DNA of 64,000 nucleotides from Vibrio tarriae. Its GTDB lineage: Bacteria; Pseudomonadota; Gammaproteobacteria; Enterobacterales; Vibrionaceae. The DNA is taken from NCBI RefSeq assembly GCF_002216685.1, contig NZ_CP022353.1, positions 310,001 to 374,000 on the forward strand. The letters run 5' to 3'. Positions 29,734-40,707 of the stretch are shown here, in pieces (within the stretch, counting starts at the first letter, position 1; each line of letters begins with the position of its first letter). Position numbers and translations under genes: made by a program. Below the pieces are notes generated by a model. It saw only the letters and a program-made list of their open reading frames with translations. It did no database searches and was not told the DNA's origin.

Positions 29734-30565
29734 TTACTGCTTTTGTGCAATTTTGAGGTATGTGCACACTTGCTCTACCGCATCCAAGGTTCTGGGGGTT
29801 GGGCGGTTTAACCAGTCAGAATTGAGTGCCCAAACCTGTTTTTTTTTGCACGGCGCTGAGCTCAGCCTGCCAAGCTTGCCACATATGGCCATTGGCTATC
29901 GCATGCTGAGAGGTAAAAATCACTTGCGGCTGTTTGACCAAAACTTGCTCTATGCTCACTTGCGGATAGGGCACCTCACTGTCGGCAAAAATATTGACGC
30001 CGCCACAGAGGCTAAAAACTTCACTTGGCCAGTGACCTTGAGCTAGGGTGATAATGGGTTTTTCACTGAGTTGATAGAAATAACGGATCGGCTGATTGCT
30101 CGCGTATTGCGTGCGTAAATCCTGTAAACGTTGCCGAAAGTCGTGTGCCGCTTTTTGCCCAACCTCAGGGGTGGCCGAATAGTGACTCAATGCTTCAATA
30201 TTATTCGCAATTTCATCCAGTGTTTTGGTTTGTGAATCGTAAATCGTAAAACCGAGTTGGCGCAGTTTGGCCAATTCACGCGGTGGATTGCCCGCTGGCC
30301 AAGCGATGATCAAATCGGGTTTGAGCGTCAGGATTTTCTCGATATTGATGGTTTGATGATTGGCGACGCGCTCCAGTTCGAGCGCTTGTGGCGGATAGTC
30401 GCTGTACTCGCTCACCGCAACCAACTTATCGCCCAAGCCAGCAGTATAAGCAATTTCTGTCGCGTGAGGGGCAAGGCTGATGATGCGCTCGGCGGGAAAA
30501 GGCTTGGCCAATAAGCTTGGGGTGATGAACAGAAACGTGCAGGCGATAAGCCGGATAACAAGCAT
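29734..30565 (-). pseudogene. btuF: Vitamin B12-binding periplasmic protein BtuF, frameshifted in an A9 tract
   Basis: BtuF delivers cobalamin to BtuCD. The N-terminus is a signal peptide (about 20 residues ending S-L-L-A) and the body has the type III binding-protein pattern I-I-S-L-A-P-H-A-T-E. The frame stops early at 29816, after 249 residues, behind nine adenines (29839-29847, T on +). Removing one A restores a frame that runs to TAA at 29734-29736 and adds N-S-D-W-L-N-R-P-T-P-R and D-A-V-E-Q-V-C, matching the C-terminus of E. coli BtuF, for 276 residues in all. So the gene is disrupted by +1 in a homopolymer: a true mutation, slippage-controlled expression or a sequencing error. It abuts cobD directly. 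Confidence 0.9.
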
Positions 30566-31519
30566 TTATACTCCGCGATAAATCAGTAGTAACAGTAAAC
30601 TTTCTAGCGCAATCCAGACAAAAATACGCCACGCGATAAGGCTTTGCACTTGCGCAATATGAATCGCCGCTGGGGCGATGCGTCCGCCAATTTTGGCGCG
30701 TACGCTTTTTTGCTCACCATAAATCGCAGGGCCGCCTAAGGCGAGCTGCAATTTATTGCCAACCGCACACAGTAGCCAAGCCGGTCCCGGTAGTGGCCAA
30801 CTGCGGCTTTGTTCAAGTACCGCTTTGAAAATCGTCCCCGCTTGTTTACCGAGAATGATCAACAAACTAAATAGGCGCAGTGGCAACCAATCAAGCAGCG
30901 CGAGAATACGCACCGCAGTAAAACCAAACGGTTGGAAGGTGGTGCGCGACGGTGACCAAGCACGAGCCAGCTCGGCAATTAAGCGATACAAGAATGCGCC
31001 GCTGCCGCCCAGTGCACCATACCAAAACAGCACGCCAATCACGTTACGGCCAAAGCCCATGACTAAGGTTTCCACCCCAGCCTTGCCAAGCCCCAGCGCG
31101 GATAGTGTCGTGGTTTGGCGATTGACAAAAGGTCGTAATAAGGCACGTGCTTGCGGCTTGTCCTCTTTCGCGAGAGCTTGTGCCAGTTGATTGGCTAAAG
31201 TCTCTTGGCGTCGCCAATCTAATGACAGAAGCAGCAGCGCTAAATCAAACAGTTGTGGTTGCCAGACTAAGGGTTTGAGTGCCCAAAGAAGTGCCATCGT
31301 CGGGAAAATCATCAACCCCCATGCGAGGGCGCCAGACAGGAGATTTTGCGCATAACTGGCTGGTGTGTTGACCTTACTTGCCAGCAGTTCAGCAAACTTG
31401 TGCCACAAAGTGACTGGATGCGCAGCATGAGGAATAGGCAGCAGCAGATGAAATAAGAGTGCGCCCCACATCACGAGGAGCGCACCATTGGCATAAAAGT
31501 GGGAAAACCCAGTTTCCAT
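30566..31519 (-). CDS. cobD: Cobalamin biosynthesis membrane protein CbiB/CobD family
   Basis: 317-residue polytopic protein of the CbiB (also called CobD) family, the adenosylcobinamide-phosphate synthase that attaches the aminopropanol arm to the corrin ring. Signatures include L-D-W-R-R-Q-E, the segment R-P-F-V-N-R-Q-T and P-G-P-A-W. It is located between mtnN (12-base gap) and btuF (directly adjacent). The copy is less typical than the Salmonella protein, so a salvage role for scavenged cobinamide together with BtuF is the likely function (inference). Confidence 0.82.
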   Translation of the reverse strand: METGFSHFYANGALLVMWGALLFHLLLPIPHAAHPVTLWHKFAELLASKVNTPASYAQNLLSGALAWGLMIFPTMALLWALKPLVWQPQLFDLALLLLSLDWRRQETLANQLAQALAKEDKPQARALLRPFVNRQTTTLSALGLGKAGVETLVMGFGRNVIGVLFWYGALGGSGAFLYRLIAELARAWSPSRTTFQPFGFTAVRILALLDWLPLRLFSLLIILGKQAGTIFKAVLEQSRSWPLPGPAWLLCAVGNKLQLALGGPAIYGEQKSVRAKIGGRIAPAAIHIAQVQSLIAWRIFVWIALESLLLLLIYRGV

Positions 31520-31531
31520 TAATGAACTCGC

Positions 31532-32227
31532 TTATTTGAGCAGTTCGACCATTTTCAGCACCATAGCGGAAGAGCTTTTGGCGGCCAGTGGCAAGAACTC
31601 TTCAAACGACAGTGGAGATTCTTTATCAGCAACGTCAGAAATCGCGCGAACCACCACAAAGGGCACCTTGAATTGGTGACAAGTTTGCGCAATCGCAGAG
31701 GCTTCCATTTCTACCGCAACAACGCTTGGGAAATGTTGGCGAATAAATTGCTGACGTTCAGCGGTGCATACAAACGCATCACCGGTACAGATAAGGCCGC
31801 GCACCGCATGAGTATCTGGCAATTGAGCCAGCGCTTGTTCCGCCACTGTCATCAATTTCTCGTCGGCTTTAAAGGCAGCGGGTTGGCCCGCCATTTGGCC
31901 AATTTCATAACCAAATGCAGTCACATCCGCATCGTGATGGCGCACTTCGCTTGAAATGACCACATCACCCACATTCAAACTTGCGTCAAAGCCGCCCGCA
32001 GAACCCGTATTGATCACCACATCCGGCGCATACTGGCTAATCAGCAAAGCGGTGCCTAATGCTGCCGAGACTTTACCAATGCCTGATTGCAGTAAAACGA
32101 CGTCGACACCTTGGATTTGACCGCTGTAAAAAGTACAACCGGCTTGGTTAACTTCTTGCACGTCTTCGATGAGATCTTTCAGAATGGCGACTTCTTGTTG
32201 CATTGCGCCGATGATGCCGATTTTCAT
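31532..32227 (-). CDS. mtnN: 5'-methylthioadenosine/S-adenosylhomocysteine nucleosidase
   Basis: Hydrolyses MTA, SAH and 5'-deoxyadenosine; the SAH reaction yields S-ribosylhomocysteine for LuxS and the AI-2 signal used in vibrio quorum sensing. The 231-residue protein has Glu12 in A-M-Q-Q-E-V, the nucleoside-binding V-E-M-E-A-S-A and the catalytic Asp in A-I-S-D-V-A. It heads the minus-strand run mtnN-cobD-btuF-TRIC. An AGAGAG site precedes ATG 32227. Confidence 0.97.
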   Translation of the reverse strand: MKIGIIGAMQQEVAILKDLIEDVQEVNQAGCTFYSGQIQGVDVVLLQSGIGKVSAALGTALLISQYAPDVVINTGSAGGFDASLNVGDVVISSEVRHHDADVTAFGYEIGQMAGQPAAFKADEKLMTVAEQALAQLPDTHAVRGLICTGDAFVCTAERQQFIRQHFPSVVAVEMEASAIAQTCHQFKVPFVVVRAISDVADKESPLSFEEFLPLAAKSSSAMVLKMVELLK

Positions 32228-32289
32228 AGGGGCTCTCTTTCATCTATCAATAGGAAAACAGGCCGCAGTGTAGCATGAGCGCACGCAAT

Positions 32290-32320
32290 CGATCGAGATT
32301 AGGGGCGATCGAGATTAGGG
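32290..32320. repeat. Tandem direct repeat at the end of the DUF1499 gene
   Basis: CGATCGAGATTAGGG occurs at 32290-32304 and again at 32306-32320. The second copy contains the stop codon of the DUF1499 gene (TTA on + at 32315-32317), suggesting a local duplication. Confidence 0.85.
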
Positions 32321-32749
32321 TTGCTCAAGTAAACCAGACAGCGTGAGCTTTTCGCGCAGCTCTTCAGCGCGGCGACGATTCACTCCAAAATCACTGTAGC
32401 CAATCCGCGATTCAGAACGAACCCATAAGTGATCTTGTTCGATTTTGAGTTCCAGATCATCGACGAAGCGGAATACTTTGGAGGTGCATTCGATACGGAG
32501 ATACTGGGCATTTTTTTCAGCGGTCACTGCACCAGGAAGAGAAAGGGCAATCCGTTCAACCTGATCAATCGTGACCCCAGGGCGCAAAATAAACGGTGCA
32601 AGGTTAAATTTATCCCGCTCATCTTGAGTTGAAACACAGTTCGGTCGATTGGCGCAAGGCGTGGCGGTGCGGTCTGGCATAGAATCGACTCCCTGACTGC
32701 AGGCGGTAAGCGAAAAGGCAGCAATAATGGCATAAAACGATGGGTGCAT
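32315..32749 (-). CDS. DUF1499 lipoprotein
   Basis: A 144-residue DUF1499 protein with a lipoprotein signal: hydrophobic stretch then lipobox L-T-A-C with Cys17, so it should be acylated and membrane-anchored. The mature part begins with a short linker and contains R-P-N-C-V-S-T-Q, the family's N-terminal motif, and R-R-A-E-E-L-R near the end. The function of the family is unknown. It is upstream of mtnN on the same strand with an 87-base gap containing a direct repeat, so a shared transcript is possible but not evident. Confidence 0.85.
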   Translation of the reverse strand: MHPSFYAIIAAFSLTACSQGVDSMPDRTATPCANRPNCVSTQDERDKFNLAPFILRPGVTIDQVERIALSLPGAVTAEKNAQYLRIECTSKVFRFVDDLELKIEQDHLWVRSESRIGYSDFGVNRRRAEELREKLTLSGLLEQP

Positions 32750-32865
32750 GTTGGTAAGCTCACTCTCATCTCAGATCCCCCATTCACATGAGGTGGCAGA
32801 TGGAGTGTCCGCCACTGCAAATCGTTTAGGGTTATCAATCTATTTTGTGCTCATTATAGGTAGCA

Positions 32866-32901
32866 AAAATAAAAAAGGATCCATAACACTATGAATCCTT
32901 T
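32866..32901 (-). terminator. Rho-independent terminator after gltD (first copy)
   Basis: Read on the minus strand, AAAGGATTCAT pairs with ATGGATCCTTT (one mismatch, loop AGTGTT), followed by a T-rich tail. Confidence 0.82.
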
Positions 32902-32935
32902 GTTGTTTACTTCGATCTAATCCCAAAACTGTGAG

Positions 32936-34351
<1,416 letters not shown>

Positions 34352-34366
34352 TCAGGCTCCTTCCAA

Positions 34367-37300
34367 TTATTGTGCTTGCACGCGCAGTTCAGCTGCGCTG
34401 CGGCTCTGATGGCCGAGCAGGGTACGTAAGTCCGCTGCTTGTGGTTTGATCAGATAGAACTTCGGAATCCATTCATCAAAGTTCGCCAAAATTCGCTCTG
34501 CGTGGGCGGAACCAGTCTCTTCGAGATGTTCAGCAATCAAACCGCGCAGATGCTCTTGATGGATATATAAGTCGGTCAAGGCTACCGCTTCAACGGATTC
34601 ATCATTGACTCGGCCTTGGAAATCGCCATTCTCATCGAGTACGTAAGCAAAGCCGCCGGTCATGCCTGCGCCAAAGTTCACGCCCGTTGCGCCTAAAATG
34701 GCGACGATGCCACCGGTCATATATTCACAGGCGTTATCGCCAGCGCCTTCAATCACCGCAATCGTGCCGGAGTTGCGCACCGCGAAACGCTCGCCAGCTT
34801 TACCTGCGGCAAACAGTTTACCGCCCGTTGCGCCATACAAGCAGGTGTTGCCGATAATGGTCGCTTCGTTACACACAAAAGCGGTGCCTTGGTGAGGGCG
34901 AATCACAATTTTGCCACCAGCCATGCCTTTACCGACATAGTCGTTGGCATCACCGGTGAGATACAGCTCAAGACCACCTGCGTTCCAGACTCCGAACGAT
35001 TGCCCTGCGGTACCATTGAGGACGACCTTGATGGGCGAGGTGGCGACGCCGAGATTGCCGTAACGTTTCGCGATTTCACCAGACAGACGCGCGCCAATCG
35101 AACGGTCGGTGTTGATCACGTTGTAATAGAGCTCCTGCGATTGCTGGTTTTCCACGGCTGCTAGCGCATCTTCGACGATTTTCTGGTTAAGTGCCCCTTT
35201 ATCAAACGGCGTGTTCGGTTCGGTGCAGTACAGTGGCAGATTTTGTGGTGACACAGGTGCTTCGAGCAGATCGGAGAGATCCAATTTGCTCTGTTTCGCG
35301 GTCATGCCTTCCACCACTTCCAGTAGATCGGTGCGGCCGATGAGGTCGGTGAGCTTCTCAACGCCCAATTCGGCCAGATATCCGCGCACTTCTTCAGCTA
35401 ACCCTTTGAAATAGTTCATCACCATCTCTGGCAGACCTTTGAAGTAATCTTTGCGCAGCGTTTCATCCTGCGTTGCCACACCGGTTGCACAGTTGTTGAG
35501 GTGGCAAATACGCAAGAATTTACACCCCATCGCGACCATAGGCGCAGTACCAAAACCAAAACTTTCCGCGCCTAAAATCGCTCCTTTGATCACATCCAAT
35601 CCGGTTTTCAAACCGCCATCGACTTGTAGACGGATCTTGTGACGCAGACCGTTGGCGACCAAGGCTTGTTGCGTTTCCGCTAAACCGAGCTCCCACGGGC
35701 TTCCCGCATATTTTACGGAAGTGAGCGGGCTGGCTGCGGTGCCGCCGTCATAACCTGAGATGGTGATAAGGTCGGCGTAGGCTTTTGCCACACCAGTGGC
35801 AATCGTGCCAACGCCCGGCTCAGAGACGAGCTTGACCGAGACCAAGGCTTTCGGGTTGATCTGTTTTAGATCGAAAATCAGCTGCGCCAAATCTTCAATC
35901 GAGTAGATATCGTGATGCGGCGGCGGCGAAATTAAAGTCACACCGGGAACCGAGTAACGCAGTTTGGCGATCTCCGCCGTGACTTTATGCCCCGGAAGCT
36001 GACCGCCTTCACCGGGTTTGGCCCCTTGCGCCACTTTAATTTGCAGCACATCGGCATTGGTTAGATAGTGCGGTGTTACCCCGAAGCGGCCAGAAGCGAC
36101 TTGCTTGATACGCGAGTTACGCTCAGTACCAAAACGGCGTGGATCTTCACCACCTTCACCTGAGTTGGAATAGCCGCCTAGGCGGTTCATCGCAGTGGCC
36201 AACGCTTCGTGTGCTTCTGGGCTTAACGCGCCAATCGATATCGCTGCTGAGTCAAAGCGTTTGTAGAGATCACTGGCGGGCTCGATATGCTCCAGTGGCA
36301 GCGGTTTATCCGAGGTTTTCAAACGCAGCAAATCACGCAGCATGGCGACAGGGCGCTGGTTGACTTGCTGAGCAAACTCACGGTAATCCATGGTTGCGCC
36401 GGATTTGACCGCTTTTTGTAGTGTGCCAACCACATCTGGGTTGTAGGCGTGGAATTCGCCACCGTGAACGTATTTGAGTAAACCGCCGTGTTCGAGAGGT
36501 TTACGTTTTGTCCATGCTTTACGTGACAGATTAAACAGATCTTGCTCAAAATCGTCGAAGTTCGCGCCTTGAATGCGGGTGGTAACCCCTTTAAAGCAGA
36601 GCTCAACCACATCGCGGTGTAGACCCACCGCTTCAAACAGTTGTGAGCAGCGATAAGAGGCCACAGTCGAAATGCCCATTTTGGACATGATTTTGTACAG
36701 ACCTTTGTTGATGCCGTATTGGTAATTCTGCATCACTTCGCGATAGCTCTTTTGCAGCGCGCCATCATCAATCATTTTGCCCAGCGTTTCGTAGGCGAGG
36801 TAAGGATAAACGGCCGTCGCACCAAAGCCGATCAGCACCGCAAAGTGGTGTGGATCGCGCGCGGCACCGGTTTCAATAACGATGTTGGCATCGCAGCGTA
36901 AATTGGCTTCCACCAGACGAGCTTGTACTGCACCGACCGCCATTGCAGCGGGGATCGGCAGGCGATCCGCGGTTAATGCGCGGTCGGAGAGCACAACTAA
37001 AACGGTGCCTTCGCGCACCACTTGTTCGGCCTTGTCACACAAATCCAATACCGCTTGTTTGAGATTTTTCTCTTGCGGATCGAAGTTGATGTCAAGAATG
37101 GTGTTGCGATAGTGCTGATCGCTGAGCGTCAGTAACTGCTGCATATCCGAGTAGAGCAGGATCGGCGAATCAAAGGTGACGCGATGTGCGTGGCCATCGG
37201 TTTCGCAAAATACGTTCATCTCTTGGCCGATGCTGGTGGCCAGCGACATCACATGTTTTTCACGCAGTGGATCGATCGGTGGGTTGGTCACCTGAGCGAA

Positions 37301-38830
37301 TTTTTGGCGGAAATAATCGCTGATCAGGCGCTCTTTGGAAGAAAGCACCGCCATCGGCGTGTCATCCCCCATGGAACCGACCGCTTCTTGCGCCATATCG
37401 CCCAGCACGCGCAGGATTTGATCGATCTCTTCGTTGCTCATCGCAAACTGCTTTTGATAGGTTTTTAGCAAGTCAGAATCAAAGCTGCGCTCACCAACCT
37501 TATCGTCGGGCAACTGTGAAAAGGGTGTCAGTTTATGGACGTTATTTTCCATCCACTCACGATAGGGGTGACGGCTTTTTAGGTCGTTATCAATTTCACT
37601 CGATTGCCAAATTTTGCCTTTGCGAGTGTCGATCACCAGCAGCTCGCCGGGGCCCACACGACCTTTTTCAGACACTTCATCCGGTGCGTAATCCCAAATC
37701 CCGACTTCGGAGGCGAGGGTAATGAGCTTATCTTTGGTGATCACATAACGCGCAGGACGCAGGCCGTTGCGGTCAAGGTTACATGCCGCGTAGCGACCAT
37801 CGGACAGCACGATCCCAGCCGGGCCATCCCAAGGCTCCATGTGTTTGGAGTTGAAATCGTAGAAAGCACGCAGATCCGGATCCATATCCGGATGGTTTTG
37901 CCATGCGGGCGGAACCAGCATGCGCATCGCACGGAAAATATCCATCCCGCCGGCTAAAAACAGATCCAGCATGTTGTCTAGGCTTGAAGAGTCCGAACCC
38001 GTTTCATTCACAAAAGGGGCGGCGCTTTGCAAATCGGGCAGTAGCGGTGACGCGAATTTATAAGCCCGTGCACGTGCCCACTGGCGGTTACCTTCAATGG
38101 TGTTGATTTCGCCATTGTGCGCCAGATAGCGAAACGGCTGAGCCAGCGGCCAGCGTGGCTGAGTATTGGTGGAGAAACGTTGGTGGAACAAGCAAATCGC
38201 CGATTCCATACGCAGGTCGGCTAAGTCGAGATAAAAGCGTGGTAGGTCTGCTGGCATGCACAGGCCTTTGTAAACCAACACTTGAGTCGAGAGCGAACAG
38301 ATGTAGAAATCGCGATCATCCGTAATCTGTTTTTCAATGCGACGACGCGCAATATACAGACGGCGCTCGACATCGCGCTCACGCCAACCGGCCGGGGCAG
38401 AGATAAAGACTTGTTGAATATCGGGTAAAGAGTCGAGGGCTATCGGGCCAAGCACTTTCGGGTTGGTGGGCACTTTGCGCCAACCTGCCACGCTTAAGGT
38501 TTCTTTAGCGAGTTCTTGGTTAACAATTTGCTGTGCCAGCTGCGCTTTGTGTGGATCTCGGCTGAGAAACAGCATGCCAATCGCGTACTGTTTGCTGAGT
38601 TTCCAATGTTGCTCTTCTGCGATCAGGCGCAAATAAGAGTCAGGTTTTTGCAGCAACAGACCACAGCCATCACCGGTTTTACCATCGGCGGCGATACCGC
38701 CACGGTGAGTCATGCGATCAAGTGCTGAAATTGCGGTACGAACGAGTTTGTGGCTGGCTTGCCCTTCCATGTGCGCGATCAAGCCGAATCCACAGTTGTC
38801 TTTTTCAAGACTTGGATCGTATAGAGCCAT
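34367..38830 (-). CDS. gltB: Glutamate synthase large subunit, copy 1 (E. coli type)
   Basis: GOGAT alpha subunit: glutamine amidohydrolase, central, FMN synthase and beta-helix domains in order across 1487 residues. The predicted N-terminal nucleophile is Cys13 in D-N-C-G-F-G, implying removal of a 12-residue propeptide. The [21 protein letters not shown] and [12 protein letters not shown] (3Fe-4S cysteine) segments are intact. AGGGAG precedes ATG 38830. It closely follows E. coli GltB in sequence pattern and differs clearly from the second copy 2 kb away. Confidence 0.96.
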   Translation of the reverse strand: MALYDPSLEKDNCGFGLIAHMEGQASHKLVRTAISALDRMTHRGGIAADGKTGDGCGLLLQKPDSYLRLIAEEQHWKLSKQYAIGMLFLSRDPHKAQLAQQIVNQELAKETLSVAGWRKVPTNPKVLGPIALDSLPDIQQVFISAPAGWRERDVERRLYIARRRIEKQITDDRDFYICSLSTQVLVYKGLCMPADLPRFYLDLADLRMESAICLFHQRFSTNTQPRWPLAQPFRYLAHNGEINTIEGNRQWARARAYKFASPLLPDLQSAAPFVNETGSDSSSLDNMLDLFLAGGMDIFRAMRMLVPPAWQNHPDMDPDLRAFYDFNSKHMEPWDGPAGIVLSDGRYAACNLDRNGLRPARYVITKDKLITLASEVGIWDYAPDEVSEKGRVGPGELLVIDTRKGKIWQSSEIDNDLKSRHPYREWMENNVHKLTPFSQLPDDKVGERSFDSDLLKTYQKQFAMSNEEIDQILRVLGDMAQEAVGSMGDDTPMAVLSSKERLISDYFRQKFAQVTNPPIDPLREKHVMSLATSIGQEMNVFCETDGHAHRVTFDSPILLYSDMQQLLTLSDQHYRNTILDINFDPQEKNLKQAVLDLCDKAEQVVREGTVLVVLSDRALTADRLPIPAAMAVGAVQARLVEANLRCDANIVIETGAARDPHHFAVLIGFGATAVYPYLAYETLGKMIDDGALQKSYREVMQNYQYGINKGLYKIMSKMGISTVASYRCSQLFEAVGLHRDVVELCFKGVTTRIQGANFDDFEQDLFNLSRKAWTKRKPLEHGGLLKYVHGGEFHAYNPDVVGTLQKAVKSGATMDYREFAQQVNQRPVAMLRDLLRLKTSDKPLPLEHIEPASDLYKRFDSAAISIGALSPEAHEALATAMNRLGGYSNSGEGGEDPRRFGTERNSRIKQVASGRFGVTPHYLTNADVLQIKVAQGAKPGEGGQLPGHKVTAEIAKLRYSVPGVTLISPPPHHDIYSIEDLAQLIFDLKQINPKALVSVKLVSEPGVGTIATGVAKAYADLITISGYDGGTAASPLTSVKYAGSPWELGLAETQQALVANGLRHKIRLQVDGGLKTGLDVIKGAILGAESFGFGTAPMVAMGCKFLRICHLNNCATGVATQDETLRKDYFKGLPEMVMNYFKGLAEEVRGYLAELGVEKLTDLIGRTDLLEVVEGMTAKQSKLDLSDLLEAPVSPQNLPLYCTEPNTPFDKGALNQKIVEDALAAVENQQSQELYYNVINTDRSIGARLSGEIAKRYGNLGVATSPIKVVLNGTAGQSFGVWNAGGLELYLTGDANDYVGKGMAGGKIVIRPHQGTAFVCNEATIIGNTCLYGATGGKLFAAGKAGERFAVRNSGTIAVIEGAGDNACEYMTGGIVAILGATGVNFGAGMTGGFAYVLDENGDFQGRVNDESVEAVALTDLYIHQEHLRGLIAEHLEETGSAHAERILANFDEWIPKFYLIKPQAADLRTLLGHQSRSAAELRVQAQ

Positions 38831-39237
38831 TGCAATTCTCCCTTTGCTTCTCTGTCACCCAGACAGTAAATGACTAACTATTCATTTGAATTTTTATATT
38901 TTGAATATTTAACTAACATTTTAGGTTAATTAATTAACATTTTTGCGGGGTTTTATTTTCACCGAATTCACAACCTATAGCTTATTGTGCAAAAGGTCAA
39001 GTTATTGGTTAAAAATAGGGTTTGATGGAGATTTGCCGAGGAATACTTCAGATAACTTCTTTTTATTCAATAAGATAGTTTTTTGCCAGTTGCAGATAAC
39101 TTGAGTTTTTATCCCGTGCAATGAGAATAGACGTAAAAAAGGCCAGCAGGGAATGCTGGCCGAAGTAAAACAATATGGAAGGAAACGTTCACGTTAAGGC
39201 GTGGGTCAGGATGTATGACTCACGCCTTGGTACTCAC
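38831..39237. other. Regulatory gap between the two glutamate synthase operons
   Basis: About 400 very AT-rich bases. They hold the terminator of the upstream operon (39135-39161) and must hold the gltB copy 1 promoter on the minus strand; the best candidate is TTGACC (39000-38995) with TATAGG 15 bases on, which is short-spaced. A perfect palindrome GTTAATTAATTAAC lies at about 38925-38938 in the leader. No sigma54 element is seen. Confidence 0.45.
39135..39161 (-). terminator. Rho-independent terminator after gltD copy 2
   Basis: Minus-strand stem GGCCAGCA with TGCTGGCC (loop TTCCC), followed by six T. Confidence 0.92.
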
Positions 39238-40707
39238 TTACGCTGAAAGCATTAATGAGTCAGCTTTAGCTTCAAGGTGGGTATTGCCCATCAAGAAGGT
39301 GTCAACGGCTCGCGCACATTCACGTCCTTCGTTGATGCAACGTACCACCAGTGATTGGCCTGTGCGCATATCGCCTGCGGCGAATACGCCTTTTTGGTTG
39401 GTCGCAAAATCTTGCGTCGCCACATTGCCGCGCTCATCGAGCTTAATTCCCAACTGAGCAAGCACGCCGTGTGGCTCTGGATGCAAGAAGCCCATCGCCA
39501 GAAATGCCATATCACAAGGAATGACGCGTTCACTGCCTGCCACTTCGTCAAAGCTTGGTCGCTCACCAGGGGCTGCATCTTTCCAAACGATGTCAGCGAT
39601 GCGTAGACCGGTCACTTCACCTTGTTCATTACCAATGAACTCTTTGGTGAGGATATTCCAATGACGCTCACAGCCTTCTTCATGAGAGGTGGAGGTGCGC
39701 AGAATCATCGGATATTGCGGCCAAGGCATATTCACTGGGCGCTTTTGCGGTGGGATCGGCATGATCTCCACTTGAGTGATACTCGCAGCGCCGTGGCGGT
39801 TAGAGGTGCCGACACAGTCGGAGCCTGTATCGCCGCCTCCGATCACTACCACATGTTTGCCTTTAGCGTGGATCTCTTCACCTTTCAGATCCATGCCATT
39901 GGCTCGGCGGTTATTTTGCGCGAGGAACTGCATCGCGAAGTAAACGCCTTTCAGATCACGTCCGGGAATGCTCAGATCGCGTGGTACGGTTGAGCCGCCA
40001 GTCAGCAATACTGCATCAAACTCCTGACGCAACTGTTGAGCGTTGATGTCTACACCGATATGCGCATTGACCACGAACTTAACGCCCGCTTGCTCCATCA
40101 GATTGATTTTGCGATCAATCACATCCATACCGAGTTTGAAATCCGGAATCCCAAAGCGCAGCAAGCCGCCGACTTTTTCATCCCGCTCAAACACGGTGAC
40201 GCTATGACCCGCGGCATTCAACTGCTCCGCCGCGGCCAGCCCCGCAGGGCCTGAGCCAATGATGGCGACCGTTTTACCGGTGCGTGAACGTGGCGTTTTC
40301 GGCTTGGCATAGCCTTCTTGGTAAGCACGTTCCACAATGGTTTTTTCAATGTTACAGATGGTGATCGGATCTTGGTTAATGCCAAGCACACAAGCGGTTT
40401 CACAAGGTGCAGGGCAGACACGACCGGTAAACTCTGGGAAGTTGTTGGTCGAGCTCAGAATATTCCAAGCCTCTTCCCAACTGTCGCGATACACCGCATC
40501 GTTAAACTCGGGAATGATGTTGCCAATCGGGCAGCCGTTATGACAAAACGGCACACCACAATCCATACAACGTGAAGCTTGCTGATTGATCTTCTTACCA
40601 AACTCTTGGTTAAGAACAAACTCTTTGTTGTTTTTGATGCGCTCTGCCGGGTCGATTTTTTTCGGCAGTTCACGACCAAATTCTAAAAATCCGGTTGCTT
40701 TACCCAT
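39238..40707 (-). CDS. gltD: Glutamate synthase small subunit, copy 2
   Basis: 489-residue GOGAT reductase subunit with cysteines in C-M-D-C-G-V-P-F-C-H-N-G-C-P, FAD loop G-S-G-P-A-G-L-A-A and NADPH loop G-G-G-D-T-G-S-D-C. It starts directly after the gltB copy 2 stop codon, so the two are co-translated. Its N-terminus (G-K-A-T-G-F-L-E-F) and NADPH loop differ from copy 1, showing an older divergence rather than a recent duplication. It resembles the type found in plants, Gram-positives and many other bacteria. Confidence 0.95.
   Translation of the reverse strand: MGKATGFLEFGRELPKKIDPAERIKNNKEFVLNQEFGKKINQQASRCMDCGVPFCHNGCPIGNIIPEFNDAVYRDSWEEAWNILSSTNNFPEFTGRVCPAPCETACVLGINQDPITICNIEKTIVERAYQEGYAKPKTPRSRTGKTVAIIGSGPAGLAAAEQLNAAGHSVTVFERDEKVGGLLRFGIPDFKLGMDVIDRKINLMEQAGVKFVVNAHIGVDINAQQLRQEFDAVLLTGGSTVPRDLSIPGRDLKGVYFAMQFLAQNNRRANGMDLKGEEIHAKGKHVVVIGGGDTGSDCVGTSNRHGAASITQVEIMPIPPQKRPVNMPWPQYPMILRTSTSHEEGCERHWNILTKEFIGNEQGEVTGLRIADIVWKDAAPGERPSFDEVAGSERVIPCDMAFLAMGFLHPEPHGVLAQLGIKLDERGNVATQDFATNQKGVFAAGDMRTGQSLVVRCINEGRECARAVDTFLMGNTHLEAKADSLMLSA

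Noticed and set aside
29753..30046. 97-codon plus-strand frame opposite the end of btuF
   Set aside because: It is fully antisense to the btuF coding sequence restored by correcting the A9 tract.
34662..38728. Many 60-125-codon frames opposite gltB copy 1
   Set aside because: They are antisense shadows of a well-conserved large gene with third-position GC bias; none has its own ribosome site or motif.
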